From Desulfobacterales bacterium (lineage in GTDB: Bacteria > Desulfobacterota > Desulfobacteria > Desulfobacterales > SURF-7): 32,847 nt of DNA. The notes beneath the pieces were generated by a model. The model was not told where the DNA came from and searched no databases. It saw only the letters and a list, made by a program, of their open reading frames with translations. Of this stretch, positions 8,917 through 18,407 are shown piece after piece (the stretch's first letter is position 1; each line of letters begins with the position of its first letter). The stretch spans positions 1 through 32,847 of the forward strand of contig JAQYVL010000047.1 of the NCBI GenBank assembly GCA_030145525.1, given 5' to 3'. Both the position numbers and the translations under genes were made by a program.

Positions 8917-9891
8917 ATGAAAATGAAAAAGGAATATATCATACTTGCGGCAATCATTGTTGGTTTGTCAGTATATCTTACGATTCACAAATCAGATAAA
9001 GTCCATTATACGCTTCCGGAAATGGCGGAGATCTCCAAAAAGGATATCACCAAAATCGAAATTTCCAAAAAAAATGAACCGATTACACTCATAAGGCAGG
9101 ATGATAAGTGGGTGATCGGTCCTGATGCATATCCGGCGGATTCCGGAAAGGTAGAAAAAATTCTTGATATCATAGATGATCTTTCCCTGACCGCACTTGT
9201 TTCAGAATCGGAAAACTATATTCGCTATGATCTGGGGGAAGATCAGCGAATTCATGTTCGCGCATTCAAAGGTGATGCCCTGAAACGAGAATTCGATATT
9301 GGTAAGGCCGCCCCCTCATTCAGGCACACCTTCATAAGAGTTGAAAAAGATCCCAAAGTTTACCACGCCCGAAAAAACTTTCGATCCCAGTTCGAACAGA
9401 CCGTTGATAATCTGAGGGACAAAACCGTTCTCTCCTTTGACGGAAATGAAATTCAGGAAATAGCCATTGCCAAGGGAGACCGCTCACTTGCTCTTTCAAA
9501 AAAACAGATACCTGTTGAAGTAAAGCCGGACAAGGATTCCGTGAAGCCGGGCAAGGATTCCAAAAAAGAAGAAAAGAGCCGGCCGCCGGAAACCAAAACA
9601 ATCTGGCAGGATGGTGACGGAAAAACCGTTGAAGACACAAAAATAAACAGCCTGCTGTCATCCCTTTCAGGCCTCAAATGTAAAAGTTATCTTCCCGGCA
9701 AAAAAGAGGATCTCAAAGAACCAGTTTATACAGTTCACCTTCGGGGTATAGATGAGCTGTCTCTTTCGATATTTAAAAAAGCCACTGATGAAAGCCGGGA
9801 ATATCCGACAATTTCCTCATGGAACAGTTACGCCTTTGTGCTCGAAGACTCAAAAGCTGATAATATTATGTCGGTTTTCGAAAAAAAATGA
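8917..9891 (+). CDS. DUF4340 domain-containing protein
   Basis: 324 aa with N-terminal TM; SKKNEPITLIRQDDKWVIGPDAYPADSGKVEKILDIIDDLSL. It follows a gldG-like gene, the usual context of DUF4340. Confidence 0.82.
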   Translation: MKMKKEYIILAAIIVGLSVYLTIHKSDKVHYTLPEMAEISKKDITKIEISKKNEPITLIRQDDKWVIGPDAYPADSGKVEKILDIIDDLSLTALVSESENYIRYDLGEDQRIHVRAFKGDALKREFDIGKAAPSFRHTFIRVEKDPKVYHARKNFRSQFEQTVDNLRDKTVLSFDGNEIQEIAIAKGDRSLALSKKQIPVEVKPDKDSVKPGKDSKKEEKSRPPETKTIWQDGDGKTVEDTKINSLLSSLSGLKCKSYLPGKKEDLKEPVYTVHLRGIDELSLSIFKKATDESREYPTISSWNSYAFVLEDSKADNIMSVFEKK

Positions 9892-11147
9892 AACTGATTC
9901 ATACGTCAGACTGGCATTTGGGCCAAAATTTCATGTTCAAAGACAGAAAAAAAGAGCATGAAAAATTTCTTGAATGGCTGGTGCTGCTGATAAAAAAAGA
10001 ATCTGCGGATGTTCTGCTTGTTGCGGGAGATATCTTTGACACAATTTCTCCGCCAAACTACGCATTAAAGATGTATTACAGCTTTTTAGCCCGTGTCTCC
10101 TCAACAACTTCATGCCATACCGTCATTGTAGGCGGAAATCATGATTCTGTGTCAACCCTGAATGCTCCAAAAAATATTCTTGAAGCGCTGAATGTTCATG
10201 TAACAGGAGGCATTTCCGTTGATATTAACGATGAAATCATCGTTATTAGAAATTCTTTGGGAGAGCCCTCAGGAATAATCTGTGCCGTGCCGTTTTTAAG
10301 AGATCGGGATATTCGGAAATCTGTTCCGGGCGAAAGCTACCAGGGAAAAAGCCGGGCTCTTTTGGAAGGGATCAAGAAACATTATTCGCTGGTGAAAGAT
10401 GCAGCCATAAAAAAGAAAGCCGACCTGACCGAAAAAAAGATTCCTGTGGTTGCAACAGGCCATCTCTTCGCGGAGGGAGGTGACGTAAAGGATGAAGAAG
10501 GTCTTCGTGAAATCCATGTGGGCTCCCTGGGGAAGGTCACTGCCGACACATTTCCAAAAGAATTTGATTACCTTGCCTTGGGCCATCTTCACCGGCCGCA
10601 AAAGGTTGGAAAATACCGAAACATAAGATACTCGGGCGCCCCCATACCCTTGAGTTTCAGCGAAGCCGATAATACAAAACAGGTTGTTTGCATAACCTTT
10701 GACCAAGGAAAAAAAGAGCCCGAAATAAAAACCATTGAGATACCTGAGTTTCAGAAACTGCGGACCGCAAAAGGCAGTCTTGACCAGGTCATTACACAGC
10801 TCAAAACTCTCCGTAAAAAAAATGTCGATGACCCAATCTGGGTTGAAGTTTCTGTTTTGGAGAAGAACTGGAAGCCCGATATTGAAAAAGCCGTAAACGA
10901 TCTGGCGAATGAGCAGAAGCTTGATATTCTGGCTATCAAAAACCTCAAAACCTCCCGGGACAGAAGATTACAAAAAACAGCTCCATCTGAAACGCTTGAC
11001 AATTTTACACCGGAGTCGGTCTTTCAAAAAAGACTGGAAAAAGAGATAGAGATCGAAGAAGATCTAAAAATTGGTCTGATGCATGCATTTCATGAAATCC
11101 TAAATGCTGTAAACGAAAGTGTTGAGGATTTTCATGAGAGTTCTTAA
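9888..11147 (+). CDS. sbcD: Exonuclease SbcD subunit
   Basis: MKLIHTSDWHLGQNF, LLVAGDIFDTISPP, GGNHDS, ATGHLFAEGG, ALGHLHRPQ metallophosphatase motifs. ATGA overlap with the preceding gene and sbcC downstream. Confidence 0.95.
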   Translation: MKLIHTSDWHLGQNFMFKDRKKEHEKFLEWLVLLIKKESADVLLVAGDIFDTISPPNYALKMYYSFLARVSSTTSCHTVIVGGNHDSVSTLNAPKNILEALNVHVTGGISVDINDEIIVIRNSLGEPSGIICAVPFLRDRDIRKSVPGESYQGKSRALLEGIKKHYSLVKDAAIKKKADLTEKKIPVVATGHLFAEGGDVKDEEGLREIHVGSLGKVTADTFPKEFDYLALGHLHRPQKVGKYRNIRYSGAPIPLSFSEADNTKQVVCITFDQGKKEPEIKTIEIPEFQKLRTAKGSLDQVITQLKTLRKKNVDDPIWVEVSVLEKNWKPDIEKAVNDLANEQKLDILAIKNLKTSRDRRLQKTAPSETLDNFTPESVFQKRLEKEIEIEEDLKIGLMHAFHEILNAVNESVEDFHESS

Positions 11148-14100
11148 GCTGAATCTTTTGAACATTAATTCTCTAAAGGGTGAATTTAATATAAATTTTG
11201 AGGAGTCACCGCTGGGTGACTCCGGCCTCTTTGTCATCACCGGCCCCACCGGAGCGGGAAAGACAAGCATCCTTGATGCGATATGTGTTGCGCTTTACGG
11301 AAAAACCCCTCGACTTCCCAATAAAAAAGAGCTCGAACAGCTTATGACTCATCATACGGGTGAGTGCAAAGCGGAAGTTACGTTTTCTATAAGCGGAAAA
11401 AAATATCGCTCCTGGTATGCGAGATACAGGGCAAGAAATAAACCCGATGGAAAATTTCAGTCGCCAAAAATGGAGCTTGTGGAGGAAGATACCGGAAAAA
11501 TCATTGCAGATAAAATTTCACAGGTTCCGGTAAAGGTGGAAGAGCTTACCGGTTTGGATTATGAGCGCTTTTCAAGATCAATTATGCTTGCCCAGGGAAA
11601 TTTTACTGCATTTTTACAGGCTGCTGAAGATGACCGGGCGGTTCTTCTTGAAAAAATGACCGGAACGGAAATTTATACGTATATTTCAAAAACCGCTTTC
11701 AACAAAGACAAAATCGAAAAACAAAAGCTCATAAAACTGGATGCCATCCTCGAAAGTTTCAGCCTTTTGCCCGCAGAGGCTGTTCAAGAAAAAAAAGAAA
11801 AACTATTCGAAATCAGGTCCCAAATTACAGAAACCGAAAAAAACCTCGCACAGCTCTTTGAAGAAAAAAAAATTCTGGAAGACGTTCGCAGACTGGAAAC
11901 CGCCGTCACTGAATCCCGGGAAAAGCTGCTCCGGATATCCGAAGAGGAAGAAAGAGCAAAGCCTGATTTTGAAAGGCTTGAACAACATCAGAAGGCTTTG
12001 CCTGTCAGGGAATCCCATATAATTCTTCAGGGGTTTCGCTCACAAATTGAAAGGATAAACAGCAGAATCACCGATTCAGAGAAGACGATTCCCTGCCTTG
12101 AGACGGAACTCGATAATTCAGAACAAAAGAGAAAAGAAAAATCAGATAAATTTGAAATCTTCAAAGCTGAAAAAGAAAAGCTTCAGACCTCAATTACCGA
12201 AACCGTCAGGCAGGACAGTCTGATCAAAAAAGAAGAAGATATTATAACCGAGCAGAAAAAAGAACTGCTCGAAATTGAAGGAAAAGCAGAGCACGTTAAA
12301 GGTCAAAAAAAGGACAAGAAGTCAGAAATAATCAAAACGGAAAAAGAGATCAGGAACTGCAGGAAATATCTTTCAGATCATGAGCCTGACAAATCTCTTG
12401 TAAAGGATTTACCGCTCCTTCAGGAGATCACCTCTGTCTTGAAAAACCTTTCCAAAAAGAAAATTGAAAAACAAAGCCGAATCGAAAACAGCAAAAAAAA
12501 GCGCATAACCGCCTTGAAAGACAACAAAAAAGAATGGGCTCTGCTTAAAAAAATAGAAGCCCGGCTTAAGAAAAAGAGCCGTGAAAAAGAAGAAATTGCC
12601 GGAAAACTGACCGCTTTGCTATCCGGAAAGGACCTGCCGTTTTTGGAGAACAAAGAGGAGCAACTCAAAAAAAATCAGCAGAATATAAAAAACCTTATGG
12701 AAAAGGGCGCTCAGATTGAAGATATGAAAAAAAAGCAAGATGCCCTTATCTCCGAAATAAAAAAAGCTGAGAAAAATCTTTCTAAAACAAATGGTCTTAT
12801 CAGAAGTCTTGAACGAGAAAAAAAGAATAAAGAAAAAGAGATTCTGCATCTTGAAAAAGCAAAAGAACTTGAAGATGCAATTAAAAGTCTGGAAGAAAGG
12901 AGAAAAGAGCTTGTAAAGGATGGTCCCTGCCCTCTTTGCGGATCGACAGAGCACCCCTGGGCAGATCATGCGCCGGCGTCTTCCAACACGGCAGACCGGC
13001 TCCATCTATTACGAAAAGAATTAAAAAGCATCAGAAAACAGATCCAAAAAGCTGAAAAAGATGCGACAAAGCTAATTACCCAGAATGAACAAAACGAAAA
13101 AATTTTAGCCGAACAAAAGGTGTGCCTGGAAAAATTTGATACCGAGTTTAAAGGCCTGCTCGAATTCACAGATCTTGACATCTCTCCTGATCAAATGGAA
13201 AGCCTGAGCAAAAAGCTTAAAACAATCACCAAAGAGATTGCCAAAACAACCGCCGATCTTCAAAATATCAAAAAGACAAAAGATCTTCTTGCAAAGCTTA
13301 ATGAGAACATCCTTATTGAAACCCGAAGCCTTTCGGATGCTGTCGTAAAATGTGAAAAGGCGGAAAACCAGCAAAAATCCATTGAAGAAGAAGCCGCTCG
13401 CATGGAAAAAGAGCTTGAAGAAGAGGACCGCAATTATCAAAAATCGCTGTTGGGTCTGAATACGATTCTAAACCCTTATAAGGAGCAGATTACGGATGCG
13501 GATGCCGGCGGCAAACTGGTTAACCGCCTATCCATCCGATCCGACTCCTTTCAGGAGCAAGTAAAAAACCTTGAAAAACTCAACGAGAAACTCAACCCCC
13601 TTAAAGAAGAACTGGCTGTTATCAAAACCGTCTTCGAGACATATGAAAAACAGATAGAAGATGAAAAAAAGAAGATCAAAGGTTTTCAAAATACCCTCAG
13701 CGGTATGATCGAAAAACGAAAAATACTTTTTGGCGATCAGAATCCTGTAAAAATTCAGGAACACCTCAAGAAAAAAACCATCTCTTTCGAAAACGATCTG
13801 AAAAACCTTCACTCCGAAATAACGGAAATAAAAAAGCAGCTTGCCGCAAAACAGGAGACGTTGAAACAGAATCAATCCGAGCTGAAAAAAATCGCACAGG
13901 AAACAGCCCTGGCATCCGAAACATTTATCACCCGACTTGCGAAAACCGGTTTCCCCGACGAAGAAAATTTTCTCAAAGCCTTCCTTCAGGAAAAAGAGGT
14001 GGAGAAGCTTCAAAACCTGAAGAAAGACATAGAAAAAAGAAAAACTGAAAATCATTCGCTGCAAAAAGACAGCCGGGACAAACTGAACGAAATTCTAAAA

Positions 14101-14787
14101 AATCCAATCACCCGAAATAGTATGGGATCGATACTTGAAAAGATAAACACATCGGAAAAACAAAAATCTGAGTTAAACAGTGAGAAAGGAGCGGTCCGAT
14201 CCCTTTTGGAAGAGAATGAAAAACGAGTGGAGGGCCATCGACAAAAATTGGATGAAGCAAACCGTCAAAAAAAAGAGTGTCTGAGATGGAATACTTTGAA
14301 CGAACTGATCGGATCGGCAGATGGTGCTAAATTCAGAAAATTTGCCCAGGGGCTTACCCTTGAAACCCTGATCGAAAAAGCCAATATTTATCTTGATATG
14401 CTGAACCGGCGTTATCTGCTGAAACGAAGCGAATCTTCCGATCTGGCAATTGAGGTGATTGACACGTTTTATGGCGACCAGGTTCGCCCTACAGACAACC
14501 TGTCAGGCGGTGAAAGCTTTCTTGTCAGCCTCGCCCTTGCTCTTGGGCTTTCTGATTTAAGCAGCCAAAGAACCGCTGTAGAATCCCTGTTTCTCGATGA
14601 GGGATTCGGCACACTTGATTCCGAAACGCTTGAAACTGCTCTCTCCGCTCTGGACACCCTGAACGCCACCGGCAAAACCATCGGTGTCATTTCTCATGTG
14701 GAAGCACTGAAAGAGAGAATCTCCTCAAAAATTGAGGTCAGGCCTTTATCCGGCGGTATCAGCACCCTAGAAGTGACAGCCTTCTGA
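11134..14787 (+). CDS. sbcC: Exonuclease SbcC subunit (SMC-like ATPase with zinc hook)
   Basis: GPTGAGKTSILDAICVALYGKTPR Walker A, long coiled coils, zinc hook CPLC (GPCPLCGSTEHPWA), C-terminal LSGGESFLVSLALALGLSDL and LDEGFGTLD. Start MRVLKLNLLNINSLKGEF at 11134 is preferred over 11119. Confidence 0.95.
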   Translation: MRVLKLNLLNINSLKGEFNINFEESPLGDSGLFVITGPTGAGKTSILDAICVALYGKTPRLPNKKELEQLMTHHTGECKAEVTFSISGKKYRSWYARYRARNKPDGKFQSPKMELVEEDTGKIIADKISQVPVKVEELTGLDYERFSRSIMLAQGNFTAFLQAAEDDRAVLLEKMTGTEIYTYISKTAFNKDKIEKQKLIKLDAILESFSLLPAEAVQEKKEKLFEIRSQITETEKNLAQLFEEKKILEDVRRLETAVTESREKLLRISEEEERAKPDFERLEQHQKALPVRESHIILQGFRSQIERINSRITDSEKTIPCLETELDNSEQKRKEKSDKFEIFKAEKEKLQTSITETVRQDSLIKKEEDIITEQKKELLEIEGKAEHVKGQKKDKKSEIIKTEKEIRNCRKYLSDHEPDKSLVKDLPLLQEITSVLKNLSKKKIEKQSRIENSKKKRITALKDNKKEWALLKKIEARLKKKSREKEEIAGKLTALLSGKDLPFLENKEEQLKKNQQNIKNLMEKGAQIEDMKKKQDALISEIKKAEKNLSKTNGLIRSLEREKKNKEKEILHLEKAKELEDAIKSLEERRKELVKDGPCPLCGSTEHPWADHAPASSNTADRLHLLRKELKSIRKQIQKAEKDATKLITQNEQNEKILAEQKVCLEKFDTEFKGLLEFTDLDISPDQMESLSKKLKTITKEIAKTTADLQNIKKTKDLLAKLNENILIETRSLSDAVVKCEKAENQQKSIEEEAARMEKELEEEDRNYQKSLLGLNTILNPYKEQITDADAGGKLVNRLSIRSDSFQEQVKNLEKLNEKLNPLKEELAVIKTVFETYEKQIEDEKKKIKGFQNTLSGMIEKRKILFGDQNPVKIQEHLKKKTISFENDLKNLHSEITEIKKQLAAKQETLKQNQSELKKIAQETALASETFITRLAKTGFPDEENFLKAFLQEKEVEKLQNLKKDIEKRKTENHSLQKDSRDKLNEILKNPITRNSMGSILEKINTSEKQKSELNSEKGAVRSLLEENEKRVEGHRQKLDEANRQKKECLRWNTLNELIGSADGAKFRKFAQGLTLETLIEKANIYLDMLNRRYLLKRSESSDLAIEVIDTFYGDQVRPTDNLSGGESFLVSLALALGLSDLSSQRTAVESLFLDEGFGTLDSETLETALSALDTLNATGKTIGVISHVEALKERISSKIEVRPLSGGISTLEVTAF

Positions 14788-14842
14788 TTCAAGCAAAAAT
14801 GAGCAATCCGGTATAAAATGAAAAGGGGTGTTGCTATGAAAA

Positions 14843-14877
14843 AAAAGCAGGCGCTTCAGAATGAAACGCCTGCTTTT
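14843..14877. terminator. Bidirectional rho-independent terminator between convergent sbcC and aminotransferase genes
   Basis: AAAAGCAGGCG (14843-14853) and CGCCTGCTTTT (14867-14877), an 11-bp perfect stem with A/T flanks on both sides. Confidence 0.85.
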
Positions 14878-14892
14878 CTGTAGTTTCCCGAC

Positions 14893-16389
14893 TTAATCTG
14901 CAATAATAATATCCGGATTTTTTCTTCCCGGTTCGCTGGGATATTTTTTAATGGTCTCCTGCAGCGCCTCTACAACTCTTTGAATTTTCGAATCAGACAG
15001 GCCGTGTTTAATTCGAATCACCTCCACAGGCTGGTTGTCTTTTCCGATGAGGTTCTGATTCCGAGCCGGAACGACATATATCCCGTATTCCTCCCCCAGC
15101 TTATCCGAACCTTCATGGGTGATGTTTACCATGTCGAACATTCCGAATCTCTTCTTCATCCAGTTCCAGGACAGCGCTTCCGATAATTTTTTCCTGGAAT
15201 TATTTACAATCTCCACAAATATCCGGTTATCCTTTTTATGCGCCTCCTTAAGGGACGGGTCGCGGGCGATTTCAGTCAGATGCATCCATGTGTCCGGCAT
15301 GGCAAGGAAGGTATTTCTGTTCTCGGTTATAAAATGGCTGAAAATTTCAGCACGCTGTTCTCCGGAACCGAGGTACAAATGGTGAAACGCCAGCCTGGAA
15401 GCATACTTGTCTTTTTTGCCCCGTGAGCTTTGAACACCATGCGGAGCACCAGCCTTCTGAAGGATCCTGTAAACCTCCCATTCTGAATCAAAGTCCGGGT
15501 CAAAATTGGGATACGCAATATCATATTCACTGTAAATGCGTTTATCGATCAAAACCTGTGCAATGTTTTCGTTATCCTCTCTTGTTCTTCGAGTCCCGAT
15601 AAAATTGTTCCCCGTACTCATGTCAAACAGAAACAACGTTGTCTGCGGATCAAACATTTCAGAAGCTTTCTGAAAGGATTTAAAATCAAAATCTCCGTTT
15701 TCATCCATATACCGGTATCGTTTTATGGAAAAATCCTTAAAAGTGGCCGGGTAAGCGCCGTAGGAATTTGTCCCCATTACAACCGTTTCAATCTGAGGAA
15801 GGTCTACTGACCTGCGAACGGAATTCAGTAACGGAAGCGTCAGATGTCTATACCCGCTGGCCATTCCAACGGTCTGGTATGAAATGGTTTTTTTCGCATC
15901 ATACTTCCCTTTGCCGTATATGTCTTCTCCGTCAAAAGCAATGGCCTCCTGAAGCGCGGGTGCCGCCGGCGTGCCGTAAGCACAGGGATTTTCCTTGATA
16001 TCATCACCAAACTGCTGCTTTCCGAAACGCTCGAGAGCCCGCTGGTGTGCAACAAACACAGCCGGTGAATGGTAAATTTTCCCTTCACTGTTCTTGAACA
16101 GATCGCATTGCTCCCGGCTGCATCCCGCTTTTTCAGCTTCTTCAACAGAATCATACCAGGCGTTATTTGCCCTGACATATACCCTTATTCGATCTTCATC
16201 ATTAAATACCATTCCCTGGGCCAGTGATACCTTATCAGGCCTCGTGTCTTTGTTATAGAGAGCCTGCCTTGCCGCAATCGGATTCTGAGGCTGTTTCTGA
16301 ACTGTTCTCCCTTTGTTTTTCCAGAAACTCTCTGAAAACCGTTGACCGTCCTTTTTCATGATCTCAATGTTAATCATTTTAAATTCCAA
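14893..16389 (-). CDS. Class I/II PLP-dependent aminotransferase (aspartate/aromatic aminotransferase-like)
   Basis: 498 aa; DIAYPNFDPDFDSE and SSRGKKDKYASRLAFHHLY align conceptually with the DSAYQGF and SxSKNFGLYNERVG regions of TyrB/AspC-type enzymes. Confidence 0.75.
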   Translation of the reverse strand: MEFKMINIEIMKKDGQRFSESFWKNKGRTVQKQPQNPIAARQALYNKDTRPDKVSLAQGMVFNDEDRIRVYVRANNAWYDSVEEAEKAGCSREQCDLFKNSEGKIYHSPAVFVAHQRALERFGKQQFGDDIKENPCAYGTPAAPALQEAIAFDGEDIYGKGKYDAKKTISYQTVGMASGYRHLTLPLLNSVRRSVDLPQIETVVMGTNSYGAYPATFKDFSIKRYRYMDENGDFDFKSFQKASEMFDPQTTLFLFDMSTGNNFIGTRRTREDNENIAQVLIDKRIYSEYDIAYPNFDPDFDSEWEVYRILQKAGAPHGVQSSRGKKDKYASRLAFHHLYLGSGEQRAEIFSHFITENRNTFLAMPDTWMHLTEIARDPSLKEAHKKDNRIFVEIVNNSRKKLSEALSWNWMKKRFGMFDMVNITHEGSDKLGEEYGIYVVPARNQNLIGKDNQPVEVIRIKHGLSDSKIQRVVEALQETIKKYPSEPGRKNPDIIIAD

Positions 16390-16458
16390 AAGCTTAGTGT
16401 TATGGGGTTTGCGTCCTGCGTCCTTAGTAAATTTTGCAGGGGATTAGATTTGATGAAC

Positions 16459-16627
16459 TCGTAAAAAGTCGCAAAACAGACAGCAAAGTAAAAAGTTCAA
16501 GTTCGAGGCGCACAAATCTTGTATAATACCGTGCACAACAGTGCAGCGGTAGCCGAAGGCGTGCATAGTTAGCCTATTACGCAATTATACAAGATGAAGC
16601 GCAACAAAGAAATTGGACTTTTTACGA
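16459..16627. repeat. Dispersed inverted-repeat element, copy 1
   Basis: Perfect 12-bp terminal inverted repeats TCGTAAAAAGTC/GACTTTTTACGA; shares arms and a central TAGTTAGCCTA core with copy 2 at 18408-18544. Confidence 0.85.
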
Positions 16628-16904
16628 AGCTGTCAGATTTACTGCGCTGAAATATTGCCCATCATCTATTATTCAAAAAAAGCCGGATGTCAATAATCTG
16701 TGCCGGCAAGGCCTGTCTTTCAGGATTTGCATTCCAAAAAGTGTCCCTCCATTAATGGATGGGCACTAAAAAGGCTTCTCCGACGAAGTACCTCAATGCT
16801 TTTTCTTATAACATATTTATTTTCTTGACACAATCGCTAAAAAAACGTATTTGATAGGACGTTTTTCAGGGAAAAAAACAATTTACAAAGGAGAACATAC
16901 CGCT

Positions 16905-17186
16905 ATGGCAATTACAAAGGCTGATATCATAAATTCTATACAGGATCAGATCGGATTCCCCAAAAATCAATCATCCGAAATCGTTGAAACCCTGTTAGAG
17001 CTCATAAAGAAAGACCTTGAATCCGGAAACGATGTTCTAATATCAGGATTTGGAAAATTCTGTGTCAGGGAAAAAAAGGAAAGAAAAGGCCGCAATCCTT
17101 CAACCGGGGAAGATATGATGCTTGCACCGCGAAAGGTTGTTACCTTTCGATGCTCAAGTATTTTGTGTAATAGAGTAAACGAATAA
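16905..17186 (+). CDS. ihfA: HU/IHF family DNA-binding protein, probable IHF alpha subunit
   Basis: MAITKADIINSIQDQIGFPKNQSSEIVETLLELIKKDLESGNDVLISGFGKFCVREKKERKGRNPSTGEDMMLAPRKVVTFR. RBS AAAGGAG precedes ATG 16905. Confidence 0.85.
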   Translation: MAITKADIINSIQDQIGFPKNQSSEIVETLLELIKKDLESGNDVLISGFGKFCVREKKERKGRNPSTGEDMMLAPRKVVTFRCSSILCNRVNE

Positions 17187-17203
17187 ACATAGATGAAACA
17201 AAA

Positions 17204-17232
17204 AAAGCCTCCTCCATATATGGGGAGGCTTT
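17204..17232 (+). terminator. Rho-independent-type terminator after IHF gene
   Basis: AAAGCCTCC (17204-17212) and GGAGGCTTT (17224-17232) around the loop TCCATATATGG. Confidence 0.7.
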
Positions 17233-17270
17233 CAAAATTTTCGGAACATACACGAAAACAAGGAGGAGAT

Positions 17271-17408
17271 GTGTCCAAACAACATCCTGAATGTCCCCTG
17301 TATGCTCACACCAACTGTAAGGAGCTGGATAATCAGAAGGTTTGCGCGATTGTGCGGAAAGATAAAACCTGCCTGAAAAAAAAGAACAAAAGCAAACGGC
17401 AAAAGTGA
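17271..17408 (+). CDS. Small Cys-rich protein (45 aa), unknown function
   Basis: RBS AAGGAGGAGAT precedes GTG 17271: MSKQHPECPLYAHTNCKELDNQKVCAIVRKDKTCLKKKNKSKRQK, with four Cys. Confidence 0.6.
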   Translation: MSKQHPECPLYAHTNCKELDNQKVCAIVRKDKTCLKKKNKSKRQK

Positions 17409-17461
17409 TCCGCCGTTCAAAAAGCAACACCTTCTGCTCTGAAACAGAATATTCGAATTCC

Positions 17462-17860
17462 CTATACGCTCTGCAAAATCTTTTTTACAATATTCCCGTC
17501 TGCTGAAGATCCGAAGTGACTCATGATGGGCCTCATGGCCTGCATTCTGTTGTTGAACTGTGTAAAATTGACATTCTGCTGAATCCATACCCGGATTTCA
17601 TCTTCTGATGCCATGCTAGGCAGATATTTTTCAAGGGTTGTGATGAATCCTGAATCGGCTGTTTCTCCTTTTGCGTCAAGCATCTCTTTCTCAGCCTTAA
17701 TCAGCTTTTTAAGAACACTGATAACATCATCATCAGCCAGTTCCTTTTTATCAAGCCTTCCGAACTCCCCCATTACAACTCGAATAGCCGACTTCTTTTC
17801 CTCATCCCTCTCCTTCATCGCAGAGATCAAATCTTTTTTAATCAGCTCCTGAAGTCTCAT
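17462..17860 (-). CDS. GatB/YqeY domain-containing protein
   Basis: MRLQELIKKDLISAMKERDEEKKSAIRVVMGEFGRLDKKELADDDVISVLKKLIK...ITTLEKYLP...ADGNIVKKILQ is the YqeY-like pattern. Confidence 0.9.
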   Translation of the reverse strand: MRLQELIKKDLISAMKERDEEKKSAIRVVMGEFGRLDKKELADDDVISVLKKLIKAEKEMLDAKGETADSGFITTLEKYLPSMASEDEIRVWIQQNVNFTQFNNRMQAMRPIMSHFGSSADGNIVKKILQSV

Positions 17861-17940
17861 GGCGACACCTCCATGCTCCTCTTTGTTTGTACTCGCATAC
17901 TATATATTATATGGTGATTCTCAGAATCACCTTCTGGGCA

Positions 17941-18399
17941 CTATTGTTTCTCTAAGCTATCACCCGCTTCCATCTGGTCCTGGAAAAGTGTGGATTCAAA
18001 TCCGAACAGCTTCTCATACTCCTCTTTGCTGCCGGAGCCCATTCCTAAAAATCCGATTTTGACAAGTGCGAATGGATAGCTTGGGATATAGATGTTTGCA
18101 GCCCCATTAATCTCGGGATCATCGCTGTACTCTATCTCAATGGGAGGAAGAATTAAAGGAGCCACCGGGGTCGCTGCCGTATCCGCAACAATCAATACCG
18201 CATCTGTTACAAGTCCGAAAGGCAGTGCAAGCGGTTTTAAAGCCCAATGTGAATGTTTCGTAAATTCAATTGTCGCATACCGGTAGTAGCCAAGCGTGTA
18301 ATGCCTTACAGGGCCATGGGAGCAGCCGCACAAATATGCAGTTACTGCAAACAGAATCGCAATAACACTGTTCTTTGCTGCTTTTCCTGAAACACTCAT
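17941..18399 (-). CDS. YceK/YidQ-like lipoprotein
   Basis: MSVSGKAAKNSVIAILFAVTAYLCGCSHGP signal with Cys; ALPFGLVTDAVLIVADTAATPVAP resembles the YceK-type family. The ORF track extends to 18435, but that extension lies in the repeat element. Confidence 0.6.
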   Translation of the reverse strand: MSVSGKAAKNSVIAILFAVTAYLCGCSHGPVRHYTLGYYRYATIEFTKHSHWALKPLALPFGLVTDAVLIVADTAATPVAPLILPPIEIEYSDDPEINGAANIYIPSYPFALVKIGFLGMGSGSKEEYEKLFGFESTLFQDQMEAGDSLEKQ

Positions 18400-18407
18400 T
18401 GTCAATC

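Noticed and set aside
13528-14064. 178 aa antisense ORF (and other antisense ORFs) within sbcC
   Set aside because: Fully antisense to a strongly supported sbcC coiled-coil region; the composition (Phe/Leu/Cys-rich) is what antisense of Lys/Glu-rich coiled coils gives.
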